DNA from: Alistipes sp. | GTDB lineage: Bacteria; Bacteroidota; Bacteroidia; Bacteroidales; Rikenellaceae | Length of the DNA stretch: 64,000 nt | NCBI GenBank assembly: GCA_017630455.1 | Contig: JAGBVG010000070.1 | Span: 1 to 64,000 of the forward strand | Reading direction: 5' to 3' | In this document: positions 7,154-17,688 of the stretch, piece by piece | Layout of the letters: every line of letters begins with the position of its first letter | Position numbering within the stretch: the stretch's first letter is position 1 | Notes under the pieces: model-generated | What the model saw: only the letters and a program-made list of their open reading frames with translations | Databases searched by the model: none | Told to the model about the DNA's origin: nothing | Program-made: the position numbers and the translations under genes

Positions 7154-8962
7154 TTAACGAAGTGTTGCTGGTGCAAGGTTAAGAACTGCTGGCATTGCAG
7201 GAGCCTTAGCGTTCAAGCGCAGACCAGTCTGCTCTGGAGTAGAATTAGCACCTGGAGTGTACTGTGTACGGAAGTACTTAGTCTCACCATAAATAGTGTC
7301 GAAACCAAGGATAACATCGTAAACAGTACCAGGAGTAAGGCCTGAGAAAACTGCAATAGTGTAACCATTAGCAGCAATTTTTTCAATGTAGCTGCTGAAG
7401 TCCCTACCTGCCTGTGCAAGAACCTCCTCTGAAGTCATATCTGTAGGAACATCTGAACCCACAAAACCTGTGATAGCTGTAATCTCAGCAGCATCTGCCT
7501 CAATCAGGATAGCCATACAAGAATCTGATGGATACTGTGCCTCATATGCAGGGTCACCAGTGATATCGACAACAGAGCCAACCTCAACATTAATCTCTAC
7601 CTCTGGAAGCTCTGCGCCACCCAAACCTGGGAAGTAGAATGCGTAAGAAATAGCATAGCCAGCCTTTGCCTCGCCACCAGAATAAGGAACTGCAACAACA
7701 GTCTTCATACCTGTACCCTCAACAGGAACAGTGTACTCGAATGTGTCAACAGTACCCTCGTAGATAGCGTACTCCTCAGAGCCTGCCACGATACCCTCTA
7801 CAATAGCGGTAATATCGCTGACGTTACCATCAACAACAGTAAACTTGAATGACTCAACATCGCCAGCGAAACCAAACTTGATAATAGCTGAAGTTGATTT
7901 GTTGTCAGCCTCTACCTTCATACCACCATACTCAGCAGTCATATCGAGGTTAACGAATGGTGTGCCTGGCAAGTAGTACTGCATATAGCCATACTGGTTA
8001 GCAGCAGCGAAGTCACCGAGGTATTTACCACCCTGGAATGCTGAGAATGCAATACCCTCAGTTGGGAACTTGATGATACCGTCTCGAAGAACAAACTTAG
8101 CATCAGGATCCCAAGTGAAACAGAGGTCGTAGTTGTAGGTGTTCATATTGACACCGATCATATACGCATAGAAAGTACCTATACTACCATCATCAAATTC
8201 AATTGTGAACTCAACGAAGTTTTCTTGGGTGCGAGCAATCTTAACATCCTCAGGATCTGTGATATCAAACTCGAGGTAGTAAGGATCTGGAGCAGTGAAA
8301 GTCATCCAGGATGGAAGACCACCCCACATACCTGCAACAGTATTAGGACCATAAGGGTTAACCACACGGATACGGTTAGGATTCTCAGCGTGCTTCTCGT
8401 ACAAAATGTAAGTACCAGTACCTGCCAAAGCACTAGGATCTTCCAATGCGTAGCAAAGAAGATCATCGAAGAATATACCAACGCTCTCATCCTCAGTCGC
8501 ACCATAAAGAACCCAAGGCTCTGGAACAGTAACAGTGAACACATACTCAGAAGCAGCATAGTTTGTAGCCTCAGCAGGGTCGAGCTTAATGTTCAAAGAG
8601 TACTTAACACCTGGTACAAGAGCTGCACCATCGAAAGTAACCTTAAGCATAGCCTCAGCCTCCTCAGCAACGAACTTTACAGTTCCGTCAACAGTGAAAA
8701 GGCTATCACCCTCAAGATTTGCAGTGACATCGGCAACACGAACAGATACCTCAGCATCTGTAGCAGTATTCAAACGAGCAACAAGGATCTCCACTGAGCT
8801 ATCCTCAGCAGATACCACAAAGTTCTGTGCACTTGGGAAGTATACGCCCTGATTTGTCTCCTTTGCACCAGGAGTGTAATCTGCGTAAGGGTGCTCACAC
8901 GATGTCATAGCAATAACACCGAGGAAAGCAAGTGCAAGATATACAAAATTAAACTTTTTCAT
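7154..8962 (-). CDS. Surface lipoprotein of the SusC/SusD operon
   Basis: 602 aa, with signal peptide MKKFNFVYLALAFLGVIAMTSC (Cys 22). Residues ~40-150 (GVYFPSAQNFVVSAEDSSVE through KLDPAEATNYAASEYVFTV) resemble a Calx-beta or DUF4843-like Ig-type domain common in the third lipoprotein of SusCD operons. The rest is strand-rich with no enzyme motif I recognise. It starts 26 bases after susD and ends at the operon terminator, so it occupies the place where SusE/SusF-like surface binding proteins are found. Predicted to bind the substrate imported by the SusC/SusD pair. The substrate cannot be read from the sequence. No catalytic residues are seen. Confidence 0.85.
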   Translation of the reverse strand: MKKFNFVYLALAFLGVIAMTSCEHPYADYTPGAKETNQGVYFPSAQNFVVSAEDSSVEILVARLNTATDAEVSVRVADVTANLEGDSLFTVDGTVKFVAEEAEAMLKVTFDGAALVPGVKYSLNIKLDPAEATNYAASEYVFTVTVPEPWVLYGATEDESVGIFFDDLLCYALEDPSALAGTGTYILYEKHAENPNRIRVVNPYGPNTVAGMWGGLPSWMTFTAPDPYYLEFDITDPEDVKIARTQENFVEFTIEFDDGSIGTFYAYMIGVNMNTYNYDLCFTWDPDAKFVLRDGIIKFPTEGIAFSAFQGGKYLGDFAAANQYGYMQYYLPGTPFVNLDMTAEYGGMKVEADNKSTSAIIKFGFAGDVESFKFTVVDGNVSDITAIVEGIVAGSEEYAIYEGTVDTFEYTVPVEGTGMKTVVAVPYSGGEAKAGYAISYAFYFPGLGGAELPEVEINVEVGSVVDITGDPAYEAQYPSDSCMAILIEADAAEITAITGFVGSDVPTDMTSEEVLAQAGRDFSSYIEKIAANGYTIAVFSGLTPGTVYDVILGFDTIYGETKYFRTQYTPGANSTPEQTGLRLNAKAPAMPAVLNLAPATLR

Positions 8963-8988
8963 ACTTTAAAAAAATCTTTATAATGAGA

Positions 8989-10665
8989 CTACTCCTGCGC
9001 AACAACCTTAGGCTCTACTACTGAAGTAGGGTCTGGGTTATTCAAGTTAGCTGTGATTGCTGTGTTAATCTGAGTCTCAGACTGTGGGATAACTGGTGTC
9101 CACCAAGGGAGACGGTGATCAGTAGAGAAACGACGCTGCTCATCGTAGTTAGTACCCTCGTATGCACAGTCAACACCCATATTAAGACGCTTCATATCAT
9201 ACATCACGATACCCTCGCCCCAGAACTCGATAGCCTTGTGCTTGATGATCAAGTCGAGGTAATCCTGAGATTTGAAACGGAAGTTAGGATCACGGTATGT
9301 TGTCATAAAGCTGATAAGACTGTTCAAAGCAGCATCAGCACCCTTAGTGTGGAATGTAGCCTCCATATCGATGAAGTACATCTCCTCACAACGCATCATA
9401 GGGATATCGATAGCACCTGCAGTAGCATAGTCTGTACGGTTACCCTGACTTGGACGGAACTTGAAGAATGTGTATGGAGCCATAGCCTCATACTCCTCCT
9501 TAGACATAGTAGTATACTGCTTGAACTCAAGCCAGTTAGACCACTCTGGAGCGATGATAAGCTTCTTACGGAAGTCAGTGTCACTCATCATATCGTAGTA
9601 GTTAGAACCTACACCTGGACAAGTGAGATGGCAGTAGCCGTAAATAGCCTCAGGAGCCATATGAGCTACGAACTGGTGCAAGTTACCTGCAACAGTATCA
9701 GTAGAGTGACGCAATGTCCACATCCAAGAAGATGCCTTGGTGTTGAAACCTGAAGTCTTGTTAGTCCACTCATCCTCTGTCATTACTGCACCACCGAACT
9801 CCTGGATAGCCTTCTGAGCATACTCCGAAGCCAATGTGTAAGCAGCGTTACCCTCTGGGAGCTCGCCGTTCAAACCATCAGTGAAGCCACCCAACCAAAG
9901 GTATACACGTGCGTACATACCGTAGATTACAGCCAAAGTAGGATCTGAAACAGAGTTTGGACGATAAGTCTCCTTAGCAAGCTCCTCCTCTGCGAAAGCC
10001 AAATCCTCGAGGATGTATGTGAACAACTCCTCACGTGTAGCACGTGGGTTGTTAGTTGCTTCCTCCTCAGTAGTAAACTCTGTTACGATAGGTACTGTAA
10101 GACCCTGAACAGCCATAGACTGAGTAGCATAGTCGTTAAAGTCCTTCTCAATGTACATACACTCAAACAAACGAGCAAGGTCAAGATACAAGCTTGCACG
10201 GAATGTACGAGCGATAGCTGCATACGAAGAATCCAAGTTGTAATCAGCAACGAGCTTCACAACGTCGTTACAAGACTTGATCTGTGGGTAGTAAGTATAC
10301 CAGAAGTGTACTGGCATCCAACCTGTTGCGCCATAACCTTTACCCCAAGCACCCAGATAGAAACGGTTGTAAGCAGGAGCATTTCCGAGCATCCAACCAT
10401 TTGTACAGATGATCTGAGCAGCCTGGTCATTGTAAACACCTACTGATGGAAAACCAAAGTCGGTGTGCTCCCAACCGCCATAGGCTGGTGCAAGGATACC
10501 ACGAGCAATACCCTTGAGGAGGTTCTCACCAGCTGTTGGAGATGCAGCAAGCTGATCAGCTGTGATGGTACTCGTCTTGGGGTAGGTCTCGCGGATACAT
10601 CCACTAAGAGCGAGTGTTGCACCAAGCGCAACAAACGCAGTTGTCAATATCTTTGAAAATTTCAT
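8989..10665 (-). CDS. SusD/RagB-family substrate-binding lipoprotein
   Basis: 558 aa. The N-terminal signal MKFSKILTTAFVALGATLALSGC gives a lipidated Cys at 23. The body has the helix-rich SusD pattern with TPR-like helices, for example RTFRASLYLDLARLFECMY and the later KAIEFWGEGIVMYDMKRLNM block typical of the family C-terminus. SusD proteins form the lid of the SusC barrel at the outer membrane and capture oligomers before TonB-powered import. It lies 20 bases downstream of susC and upstream of the third lipoprotein. SusD-like proteins serve glycans or peptides. Nothing here fixes which, and the nearest degradative neighbours are proteases. Confidence 0.95.
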   Translation of the reverse strand: MKFSKILTTAFVALGATLALSGCIRETYPKTSTITADQLAASPTAGENLLKGIARGILAPAYGGWEHTDFGFPSVGVYNDQAAQIICTNGWMLGNAPAYNRFYLGAWGKGYGATGWMPVHFWYTYYPQIKSCNDVVKLVADYNLDSSYAAIARTFRASLYLDLARLFECMYIEKDFNDYATQSMAVQGLTVPIVTEFTTEEEATNNPRATREELFTYILEDLAFAEEELAKETYRPNSVSDPTLAVIYGMYARVYLWLGGFTDGLNGELPEGNAAYTLASEYAQKAIQEFGGAVMTEDEWTNKTSGFNTKASSWMWTLRHSTDTVAGNLHQFVAHMAPEAIYGYCHLTCPGVGSNYYDMMSDTDFRKKLIIAPEWSNWLEFKQYTTMSKEEYEAMAPYTFFKFRPSQGNRTDYATAGAIDIPMMRCEEMYFIDMEATFHTKGADAALNSLISFMTTYRDPNFRFKSQDYLDLIIKHKAIEFWGEGIVMYDMKRLNMGVDCAYEGTNYDEQRRFSTDHRLPWWTPVIPQSETQINTAITANLNNPDPTSVVEPKVVAQE

Positions 10666-10685
10666 AATCGTATACCTTTATTAAA

Positions 10686-13600
10686 TTAGAATGTTAATGT
10701 TACACCACCTGAGATAGTACGGATAGGTGAGTACAAACCGTTACCGCCACCACGTGGATCGAAGCCCTTACGAGCTGACCAGTACCATACGTTATCGCAA
10801 GCTACGTAAACACGCAAATTCTGAATGTGACCCTTCCACCACTTAGCTGGGAATGTATAACCAAGGTTGATGTTAGAGATATTCAAGTAGTTAGAGCTGA
10901 TCAAGAAGCGGCTTGATGTTGCAGCTGTGTAATCATCAGCATACTGGAAACGTGGGATCTGAGAATCCTTGTTATCTGGAGTCCAAGCATCCAACAAATC
11001 CAAGTGGTAGTTCTTACCAAGTGAAGAAGCGGTTGGAGATGACATATAACCAGCATAAGAACCATCGATAGTAGTACCACCAAGCTGATAGTCAAATGCT
11101 ATAGAGAGGTCGAAACCATAAGCATACAACGATGTAGTGAAACCACCAAATACATCAGCCAAAGTAGAATCGAAGAGCTTACGTGACTCAGGATCACCAG
11201 AAATTGAACCATAGTCTGTTGTCTCGCCCCACTTTGAAGCAGCGCGATCGATAGAACCATCATCGTTGTAAACAGCGTTATACTTATACCACTTTGACTT
11301 ACCAGTCTCAGAATCAACACCAGCGTAGTCTACGATATAGAGAGTGTTCAATGGAAGACCCTCAGCAAGGAATGTAGAACCAGATATGAAACCCTCGTGA
11401 CCGTTAACAGTACGATCCTTACGCTCCTCTGGCAAGCTCAATACCTTATTCTTAACCCAAGTAAGGTTAGCGCTCAAAGACCAAACTACGTTCTTAGTGC
11501 GGATGATATCACCGTTCAAAACAACCTCAATACCGGTGTTAGACATATCACCAATGTTCTCATAGTATGAAGAGTAACCCATAGATGGTGCTACTGGGAT
11601 AGAGAACAACATATCAGATGTCAATCGGTAGAAGTAATCAATGCTACCGCTCAAACGATCGTTCCACAAACCGAACTCAGCACCGATGTTCAAGTTAGCG
11701 TTAGTCTCCCAAGTGATATCAGGATTACCCTTAGCACCGAACATAATAGAGATACCGTCGCTACCGTCGTTAGCTACAGAATAAAGGTCGGTGTACTGGT
11801 AACTACCGATAGCATCGTTACCCTGAGAACCATAAGAAGCCTTAAGCTTCAACATATTGAATGCTGGAGCGTTGAACCAAGACTCGCGGTTGATCATCCA
11901 AGCTGCACCAACAGACCAGAAGTTACCCCAACGGTGATCTGGGTGGAAACGTGAAGAAGCATCGCGACGATATGATGCAGATGCGAAGATACGACCATCA
12001 TACTCATACATACCACGCACGAAGTAACCCTCGTTTACATACTCACCGAATGATGAGCCAGAGCTCTTACCGTCAACTACAGCACCATTCAACTCGAGGT
12101 TGTCAGTAGAGTAGATATTCATCTTACCAGCGCTCAAAGAGTAAGAACGGAGGTTGTAAGTCTCGTGACCGAGCAACACCTGAATGTTATGCTCCTCGTT
12201 AGCACCGAATGACTTGTTGTAGTTCAACAACTGCTGCAAGTTGTGGTTGTATGAACGACCGTGGCTCTTAGAAAGAGTACCGCCGTTAGCAGCAAACTGA
12301 CCATAGTAAGGGTTCTTCATAGATGTAGTACGTGTCTCGTCGATAGTTACAGAACCGTTCAATGTAAGAACCAAACCTGGGATGATAGTGAAGTCAGCAA
12401 AACCGTTTACAGAGAATGCGTTACCCTCTGAGTTAGACTGATCCAACCAAATGTTCTGAAGTGGGTTAGACTGTGAACCAGAGAAACGTGAAATACCAAG
12501 GATAGAACCATCACCAGAATCGTAGATAGGCCACTTGTCATCGTACTTCTTACCGAAGTAGTCGTGACCAGCCTTGTTATCCTCATACATAATGTTACCC
12601 TCGCCATCGCGAACGTATACAGGATAGATAGGAGCCATATCTGCTACAGCAGCAAATACGTCACCAGTAGAACCGTCACCCTCGTTTGAAGATGAAGCAC
12701 CATCCCAGTTGAAGTTAGTGTAGCTCATGTTAGCACCAACCTTCAACCACTTCTTAGCCTGGTAGTCAGCACGCAAACGTGCAGTGTAACGGTACATATT
12801 CGAACCATCGGTGATACCGTTGTTGTTCAAATAACCGAATGAAGCGAAGAAGTTAGACTTCTCAGATGCTGCAGCAATAGAGAGGTTATACTCCTGACGG
12901 AATGAAGGGTCGTACAACTCATCATACCAGTTATCAGGACGGATTGTATACTCCTGACCATTGTACTCGAATGTGCGACCAAGTTTAGCATTAGGATTCA
13001 ACTTACCGTTTGAACCGATAAGTGTCTGAGCAGCAGGAACAGTATAAACGTTGTAACCAAGACCACCAGTACCAGATGAAACCAAAGCGTTATTAGCTGC
13101 AATGTGAGCCTCAGCAGCAGTCATAGGAGTTGCCGACTCATCAGATGGGAACATAAAGTAGTTCTTCATCGCAGCATAGTGCATCTCATAGTACTGACCA
13201 GGATTCTGTGTGTACTCATACAGCTTACGAGCAGCCATATTCACACCCCACTTAGCATCGAAGCTTACACGAGCGTCACCAGCCTTAGCACGCTTTGTGG
13301 TGATCATAATAACACCGTTAGCACCACGAGCACCATAAAGTGCGTTAGATGCAGCATCCTTCAAGACTGTCATAGTCTCGATATCAGCCATATTGATGTT
13401 GTTCTTATCACCCTCATAAGGCACACCGTCAACAACCCACAATGGATCGTTACCTGCGTTGATAGAACCGATACCGCGGATACGGATAGTAGGCTCTGAA
13501 CCAAGCGAACCAGATCCCTGTGATGTCTGAAGACCCGCTACCTTACCAGTAAGCGCGTTTGCCACTGAAGAAGACTGAGTCTTCTGCAAGTCATCAGACT

Positions 13601-13982
13601 TGATAGTAGCAGCAGAACCTGTAAAGGCCTCCTTCTTAGCAGTACCGAACGCCTGAACGATAACCTCCTCGATCTGCTCTGAATCTGCAGCGAGAACTAC
13701 ATCGATAGTTGTGCGTCCTGCAACAGCAACTTCCTGTGTCTGCATACCGAGGTAACTGAATTCCAAGGTTGCATTCGCATCAGCTGCAATCTCATAAAAA
13801 CCGGCAACGTCAGTCGATGTGCCTCGGGTAGTACCCTTAACGACAACCGCTGCTCCGATGACTGGAGTACCAGTCTCATCGGTCACTGTACCGGTAACAC
13901 GCTGACCTTGTGCAAATGCGCCGAAGCAGCCCAAGACCAGAGTTGCGACCATTGATAGTACAACTTTTCTAACCATAAGCAT
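10686..13982 (-). CDS. SusC/RagA-family TonB-dependent outer-membrane transporter
   Basis: 1098 aa. After the signal peptide (cleavage about AFAQ|GQRV) comes a carboxypeptidase-D regulatory-like domain (VTGTVTDETGTPVIGAAVVV) and a TonB box region (EEVIVQAFGTAKKEAFTG). The SusC plug follows, with the signature LYGARGANGVIMITTKRA, then the long beta-barrel ending VTLTF with terminal Phe. It pairs with the SusD gene immediately downstream and imports oligomers across the outer membrane using TonB energy. The start at 13982 gives MLMVRK; an in-frame ATG at 13976 (MVRK) is equally possible. Expression is probably driven by the consensus promoter at 14121-14151, leaving a leader of about 130 bases. 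Confidence 0.96.
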   Translation of the reverse strand: MLMVRKVVLSMVATLVLGCFGAFAQGQRVTGTVTDETGTPVIGAAVVVKGTTRGTSTDVAGFYEIAADANATLEFSYLGMQTQEVAVAGRTTIDVVLAADSEQIEEVIVQAFGTAKKEAFTGSAATIKSDDLQKTQSSSVANALTGKVAGLQTSQGSGSLGSEPTIRIRGIGSINAGNDPLWVVDGVPYEGDKNNINMADIETMTVLKDAASNALYGARGANGVIMITTKRAKAGDARVSFDAKWGVNMAARKLYEYTQNPGQYYEMHYAAMKNYFMFPSDESATPMTAAEAHIAANNALVSSGTGGLGYNVYTVPAAQTLIGSNGKLNPNAKLGRTFEYNGQEYTIRPDNWYDELYDPSFRQEYNLSIAAASEKSNFFASFGYLNNNGITDGSNMYRYTARLRADYQAKKWLKVGANMSYTNFNWDGASSSNEGDGSTGDVFAAVADMAPIYPVYVRDGEGNIMYEDNKAGHDYFGKKYDDKWPIYDSGDGSILGISRFSGSQSNPLQNIWLDQSNSEGNAFSVNGFADFTIIPGLVLTLNGSVTIDETRTTSMKNPYYGQFAANGGTLSKSHGRSYNHNLQQLLNYNKSFGANEEHNIQVLLGHETYNLRSYSLSAGKMNIYSTDNLELNGAVVDGKSSGSSFGEYVNEGYFVRGMYEYDGRIFASASYRRDASSRFHPDHRWGNFWSVGAAWMINRESWFNAPAFNMLKLKASYGSQGNDAIGSYQYTDLYSVANDGSDGISIMFGAKGNPDITWETNANLNIGAEFGLWNDRLSGSIDYFYRLTSDMLFSIPVAPSMGYSSYYENIGDMSNTGIEVVLNGDIIRTKNVVWSLSANLTWVKNKVLSLPEERKDRTVNGHEGFISGSTFLAEGLPLNTLYIVDYAGVDSETGKSKWYKYNAVYNDDGSIDRAASKWGETTDYGSISGDPESRKLFDSTLADVFGGFTTSLYAYGFDLSIAFDYQLGGTTIDGSYAGYMSSPTASSLGKNYHLDLLDAWTPDNKDSQIPRFQYADDYTAATSSRFLISSNYLNISNINLGYTFPAKWWKGHIQNLRVYVACDNVWYWSARKGFDPRGGGNGLYSPIRTISGGVTLTF

Positions 13983-14120
13983 TAGTTTTAAGTGAAAAAA
14001 ATTTGTATAAAGTTTATAAGTTTTTTTCTTTCACAATACGCCCCACATAGTGACCAACCACAACCATATCGGCGCACACAGCAATGGTACGGACACAATA
14101 TTGGCGTAAAGTTAATTGCA

Positions 14121-14151
14121 CAAAGATAACCCATTTAATTTAATTAGCAAA
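14121..14151 (-). promoter_or_regulatory. Promoter of the SusC/SusD operon
   Basis: On the minus strand, TTTG (complement of 14148-14151), exactly 19 bases, then TATCTTTG (complement of 14121-14128). This is a textbook match to the Bacteroidetes -33/-7 consensus. Start of transcription is expected near 14115. Confidence 0.8.
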
Positions 14152-14401
14152 AAATCCTCTCCGTTTTTTTCAATTATACACTTAAATATATAACATTTTC
14201 GGCATATTTTTCATCATTTGCATAATAATGTCGCCAAATATAACACTCACACTGAACGCATTTTATGAGAAAAATATAACGAAAAAAAACAGCAATATAG
14301 GATATTTATGCAGTATGCTCTTTTTTTCATCACACAATCAGCACAAATACCGATTTTTCAGATAAAAACATCGAGAACGTACCACGATAAAAAATTTTTA
14401 T

Positions 14402-14409
14402 TATCTTTG
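14402..14409 (+). promoter_or_regulatory. -7 box for the Oar-like receptor gene
   Basis: TATCTTTG, 73 bases upstream of the ATG at 14482. No good -33 element is seen. The rest of the ~500-base divergent gap (13983-14481) is AT-rich and shows no gene. Confidence 0.55.
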
Positions 14410-14481
14410 CACCGCTTGCACCACGAGGGTGCCAATTATTCACTAACCTGACACATAAATAGTGTCCCTAAATCACAACCT

Positions 14482-17400
14482 ATGAAGCGACTGCTTTTGA
14501 CCGTCGCACTGCTTTTTGTCGTAGCAGTGTCGATGGCTCAGGTTACCACTTCGTCAATGCGCGGAAAGGTAACAACTAACGACAACACCCCTCTTCCTGG
14601 CGCTACAATCGTAGCACTACACACTCCGTCTGGCACGCAATATGGAACAATCGCAAATAGCGAGGGTCACTTCGTTATTAGTGGTATGCGCGTGGGTGGA
14701 CCTTACACAGTTACCATATCATTCGTTGGATATAATGATGTTGTTTACAACAACTTGAATCTCTACCTCGACAACTCCGAGACGTTAAATATCGCAATGA
14801 ATGAAGCTTCGGTAACTGTTGATGATATTATTGTCGTTGCGCAGACCGAGGAGAAAAATGGAACATCATTCAGTCGCACAGAGATGGAGATGATTCCGTC
14901 TATCGACCGCTCTATTTACGACCTTACCAACCTGCTCTCATCATCGGTTTCGCCCGCTTCGGGAGGAATCGTCCTCGGTGGTCAGAGCACACGCTACAAT
15001 GCCTTCACCATCGACGGAACATCGTCAGCTGACATTTACGGACTCGGCACCACAGGTATGACTGGTTCGCTAACTAATGCCAACCCTATTCCAATTGACG
15101 CTCTTAGCGATGTAACTATCTCTACATCAACCGTTGACGTTCGCGAAAGTGGATTTACAGGAGGTGCAATAAAGGCTGTCACTCGCGCGGGAGATAATGA
15201 GTTCAAGGGCTCGGCATATACCTATTTTAATAATGAGAAATTCTGGGGCACCACACCTGGCAAAGATATTGCAAAACGCACTCCCCTATCGGAGCAAATG
15301 ACTAATATTGTGGGTGTTACACTCGGAGGTCCAATTATCAAGAATAAGCTATTCTTCTTTGTTGCTGGTGAGTTCTATCGCAACAGCACACCTTCGACAA
15401 ACTACCCTGGAAGCAACGCTTCAGCACTAACTCTTGACGAGGCAGAGGCCATATCGAAGCGCTACAACGATCTCACAGGATATGACGGCGGCGGATATGG
15501 CGAGAGCAACGTATTGGCGCTAACAGGCTCTGCTGTAGCACGTCTCGACTGGAACATCAACAACAATAACCATCTGTCATTGCGCTACAACATGCTACAT
15601 GCTGACGCCGATGCCTCATCAAACTCGGCACAGGCATTCTACTTCACGGGGGCGGAATATACAAACATCAGCCGCACACACTCCGTTGTTGCGGAGCTGA
15701 ACTCTTCGTTTGAGGGTGGATATAACGACCTACGTGTGGGCTACACCTATCAGCAGGATGGCCGCACAACACCAAAGAGCCTTCCTGCGGTGATTATCAG
15801 CGGCCTTGGAGAGCGCGAAAATGGCTCTGCAACAATAGGTACTAGCCCCTATTCGGGTAAAAATATGTTGAAGCAGGATGTGTTCATCTTCAACGATGAC
15901 GTGACATTATGGCGTGGTAATCATGAGATTACGATTGGTACCTCTAATGAAATATATCGTGCCGACAATCTATATTTAGCCAATGCCCGAGGAACATACT
16001 CATACTCATCTATGGAGGACTTCCTTGCAGATAACGCATCGAGATACCAATATGGCTTCTTTGCCGATGGCAAGCCGAACCCACCAATGACAACAGGTCA
16101 GTTCTCGCTCTATGCACAAGATGAAATCTCAATACGTGAGCTAGGACGTGTGACATTTGGACTACGTGCTGATATCCCTGTAATGTTTGACCGCCCAGGG
16201 GTAAATAGCAACTTTAATAGTAGTGCCTTTGCACGTAAGTATGATATCAGCGTGGGTAATATTCCACGAGTACAGATACTACTATCACCACGTATCGGCG
16301 TGGAGCTAAACCCCACAAAATCGCTAAAGCTACGTGCTAGTGCTGGCATATATACCGGTCGTATACCCTTTGTCTGGCTCGCCAACTGCTACCAAAATAA
16401 TGGCATGCGCTCGATGAGCGTAACGGTAAATGGTGTTGATAACACGCCAGACTTCACGCTCAACCCTAATGAGGCAGTAGGAACAGCTAGCAACCCAGCA
16501 ATAGATGTTGTTGCTGATGACTTCCGCTATCCACAAGTATTCCGCACCGCGGTAGGTGCAGAGTATCGCCTAGGAGGCCTTTTAGTGGGCATAGAGGGCG
16601 ATTTCACAAAGGGTCTTAACAACATTTTCGTTGAGAACCTCGTAGCAGAGGATAATGGCAAGAGACTATTTGTTGGTGGCGAGAAATCCACAGCATCAAC
16701 AACCTACTACACAACAACCACATCGTCAAAATATCCAGACCCAAATAGCGGCGAGCCAAAGGATATCTACTTCTCGTCAGTATATCGCCTAGGAAATACC
16801 AATAAGGGCTACTCATGGTCTACCACAGCACGCCTAGAGTATGACTTCTCGGGTGCGTTGGATGGGTTGCGTCTCACCTCGGCATATACATACTCACAGT
16901 CAAAGAGCATTAACGATGGTGTATCTGCACAATCATCTTCAAACTGGGGTCGTACCTATGCCGCAAATAGCAATAGCCCCGTGTTGAGCAACTCGATATA
17001 TGAGTATCCACACAAGGTGGTAGCCTCTATATCATACACACGCAGATATGGTCTTTTTGGTACCAATGTGATGCTTCTCTACAACGGACACTCCGGAGAC
17101 CACTACTCCCTCACATACGCTAATAGCAAGGATATTAACGGAGATACGTACAAGGGAAATACACTGTTGTATATCCCTACAGAGGCTGAGATGCCGACAA
17201 TGCACTGGGCAGACAACACCTCTGCAGCCGCTTTCAACGACTACATCAATGGCGACAAGTACCTTAGTACCAATCGTGGTAAATTTGCCGAGCGTAATTC
17301 ACACTCACTGCCATTTGTGCATCGCCTAGACCTTCACATCGCACAGTCGTTCTACTTCGACAAGAGGAGTGACCGCCGCGTAGAGCTATCACTAGACATC

Positions 17401-17604
17401 CTTAACCTCTCGAACCTCATCTCTCGCTCATGGGGTCTGGTACACCGCACCTCAAACTGGTCGCTGTCGCCTGTGACAATCACAGAGCTTATGGAGGTAG
17501 AGGGAGGATATGAGCCTGTTTATAAGTTCACCGGTGCCGACTCTACGGTTGATGAGATCGCCTCACGCTGGCATATGCAGATAGGTCTTCGCGTAGTATT
17601 CTAA
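14482..17604 (+). CDS. Oar-like TonB-dependent outer-membrane receptor
   Basis: 1040 aa. Signal peptide MKRLLLTVALLFVVAVSMAQ; residues ~25-110 are a carboxypeptidase regulatory-like domain (GKVTTNDNTPLPGATIVALH). A plug region follows, with GGQSTRYNAFTIDG and STVDVRESGFTGGAIKAVTR typical of Oar/OmpA-related TonB receptors, then a long barrel ending LRVVF. Unlike SusC it has no SusD partner, and it lies alone between a divergent SusC operon and a convergent rmuC. Oar-type proteins have been linked in other bacteria to surface protein or peptide handling; the substrate here is unknown. A bidirectional hairpin at 17639-17672 ends it. Confidence 0.9.
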   Translation: MKRLLLTVALLFVVAVSMAQVTTSSMRGKVTTNDNTPLPGATIVALHTPSGTQYGTIANSEGHFVISGMRVGGPYTVTISFVGYNDVVYNNLNLYLDNSETLNIAMNEASVTVDDIIVVAQTEEKNGTSFSRTEMEMIPSIDRSIYDLTNLLSSSVSPASGGIVLGGQSTRYNAFTIDGTSSADIYGLGTTGMTGSLTNANPIPIDALSDVTISTSTVDVRESGFTGGAIKAVTRAGDNEFKGSAYTYFNNEKFWGTTPGKDIAKRTPLSEQMTNIVGVTLGGPIIKNKLFFFVAGEFYRNSTPSTNYPGSNASALTLDEAEAISKRYNDLTGYDGGGYGESNVLALTGSAVARLDWNINNNNHLSLRYNMLHADADASSNSAQAFYFTGAEYTNISRTHSVVAELNSSFEGGYNDLRVGYTYQQDGRTTPKSLPAVIISGLGERENGSATIGTSPYSGKNMLKQDVFIFNDDVTLWRGNHEITIGTSNEIYRADNLYLANARGTYSYSSMEDFLADNASRYQYGFFADGKPNPPMTTGQFSLYAQDEISIRELGRVTFGLRADIPVMFDRPGVNSNFNSSAFARKYDISVGNIPRVQILLSPRIGVELNPTKSLKLRASAGIYTGRIPFVWLANCYQNNGMRSMSVTVNGVDNTPDFTLNPNEAVGTASNPAIDVVADDFRYPQVFRTAVGAEYRLGGLLVGIEGDFTKGLNNIFVENLVAEDNGKRLFVGGEKSTASTTYYTTTTSSKYPDPNSGEPKDIYFSSVYRLGNTNKGYSWSTTARLEYDFSGALDGLRLTSAYTYSQSKSINDGVSAQSSSNWGRTYAANSNSPVLSNSIYEYPHKVVASISYTRRYGLFGTNVMLLYNGHSGDHYSLTYANSKDINGDTYKGNTLLYIPTEAEMPTMHWADNTSAAAFNDYINGDKYLSTNRGKFAERNSHSLPFVHRLDLHIAQSFYFDKRSDRRVELSLDILNLSNLISRSWGLVHRTSNWSLSPVTITELMEVEGGYEPVYKFTGADSTVDEIASRWHMQIGLRVVF

Positions 17605-17638
17605 CAGCGTGATAACACTCTGATTAACAAACAAAAAT

Positions 17639-17672
17639 GGCGCGTCCGATAAGTTTTGGACACGCCCTTTTT
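17639..17672. terminator. Bidirectional terminator between the Oar-like gene and rmuC
   Basis: GGCGCGTCC (17639-17647) pairs with GGACACGCC (17658-17666), with one G-T or mismatch position, followed by CTTTTT. It sits between two convergent genes. Confidence 0.75.
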
Positions 17673-17688
17673 CTTATTGGTGTTAAGC

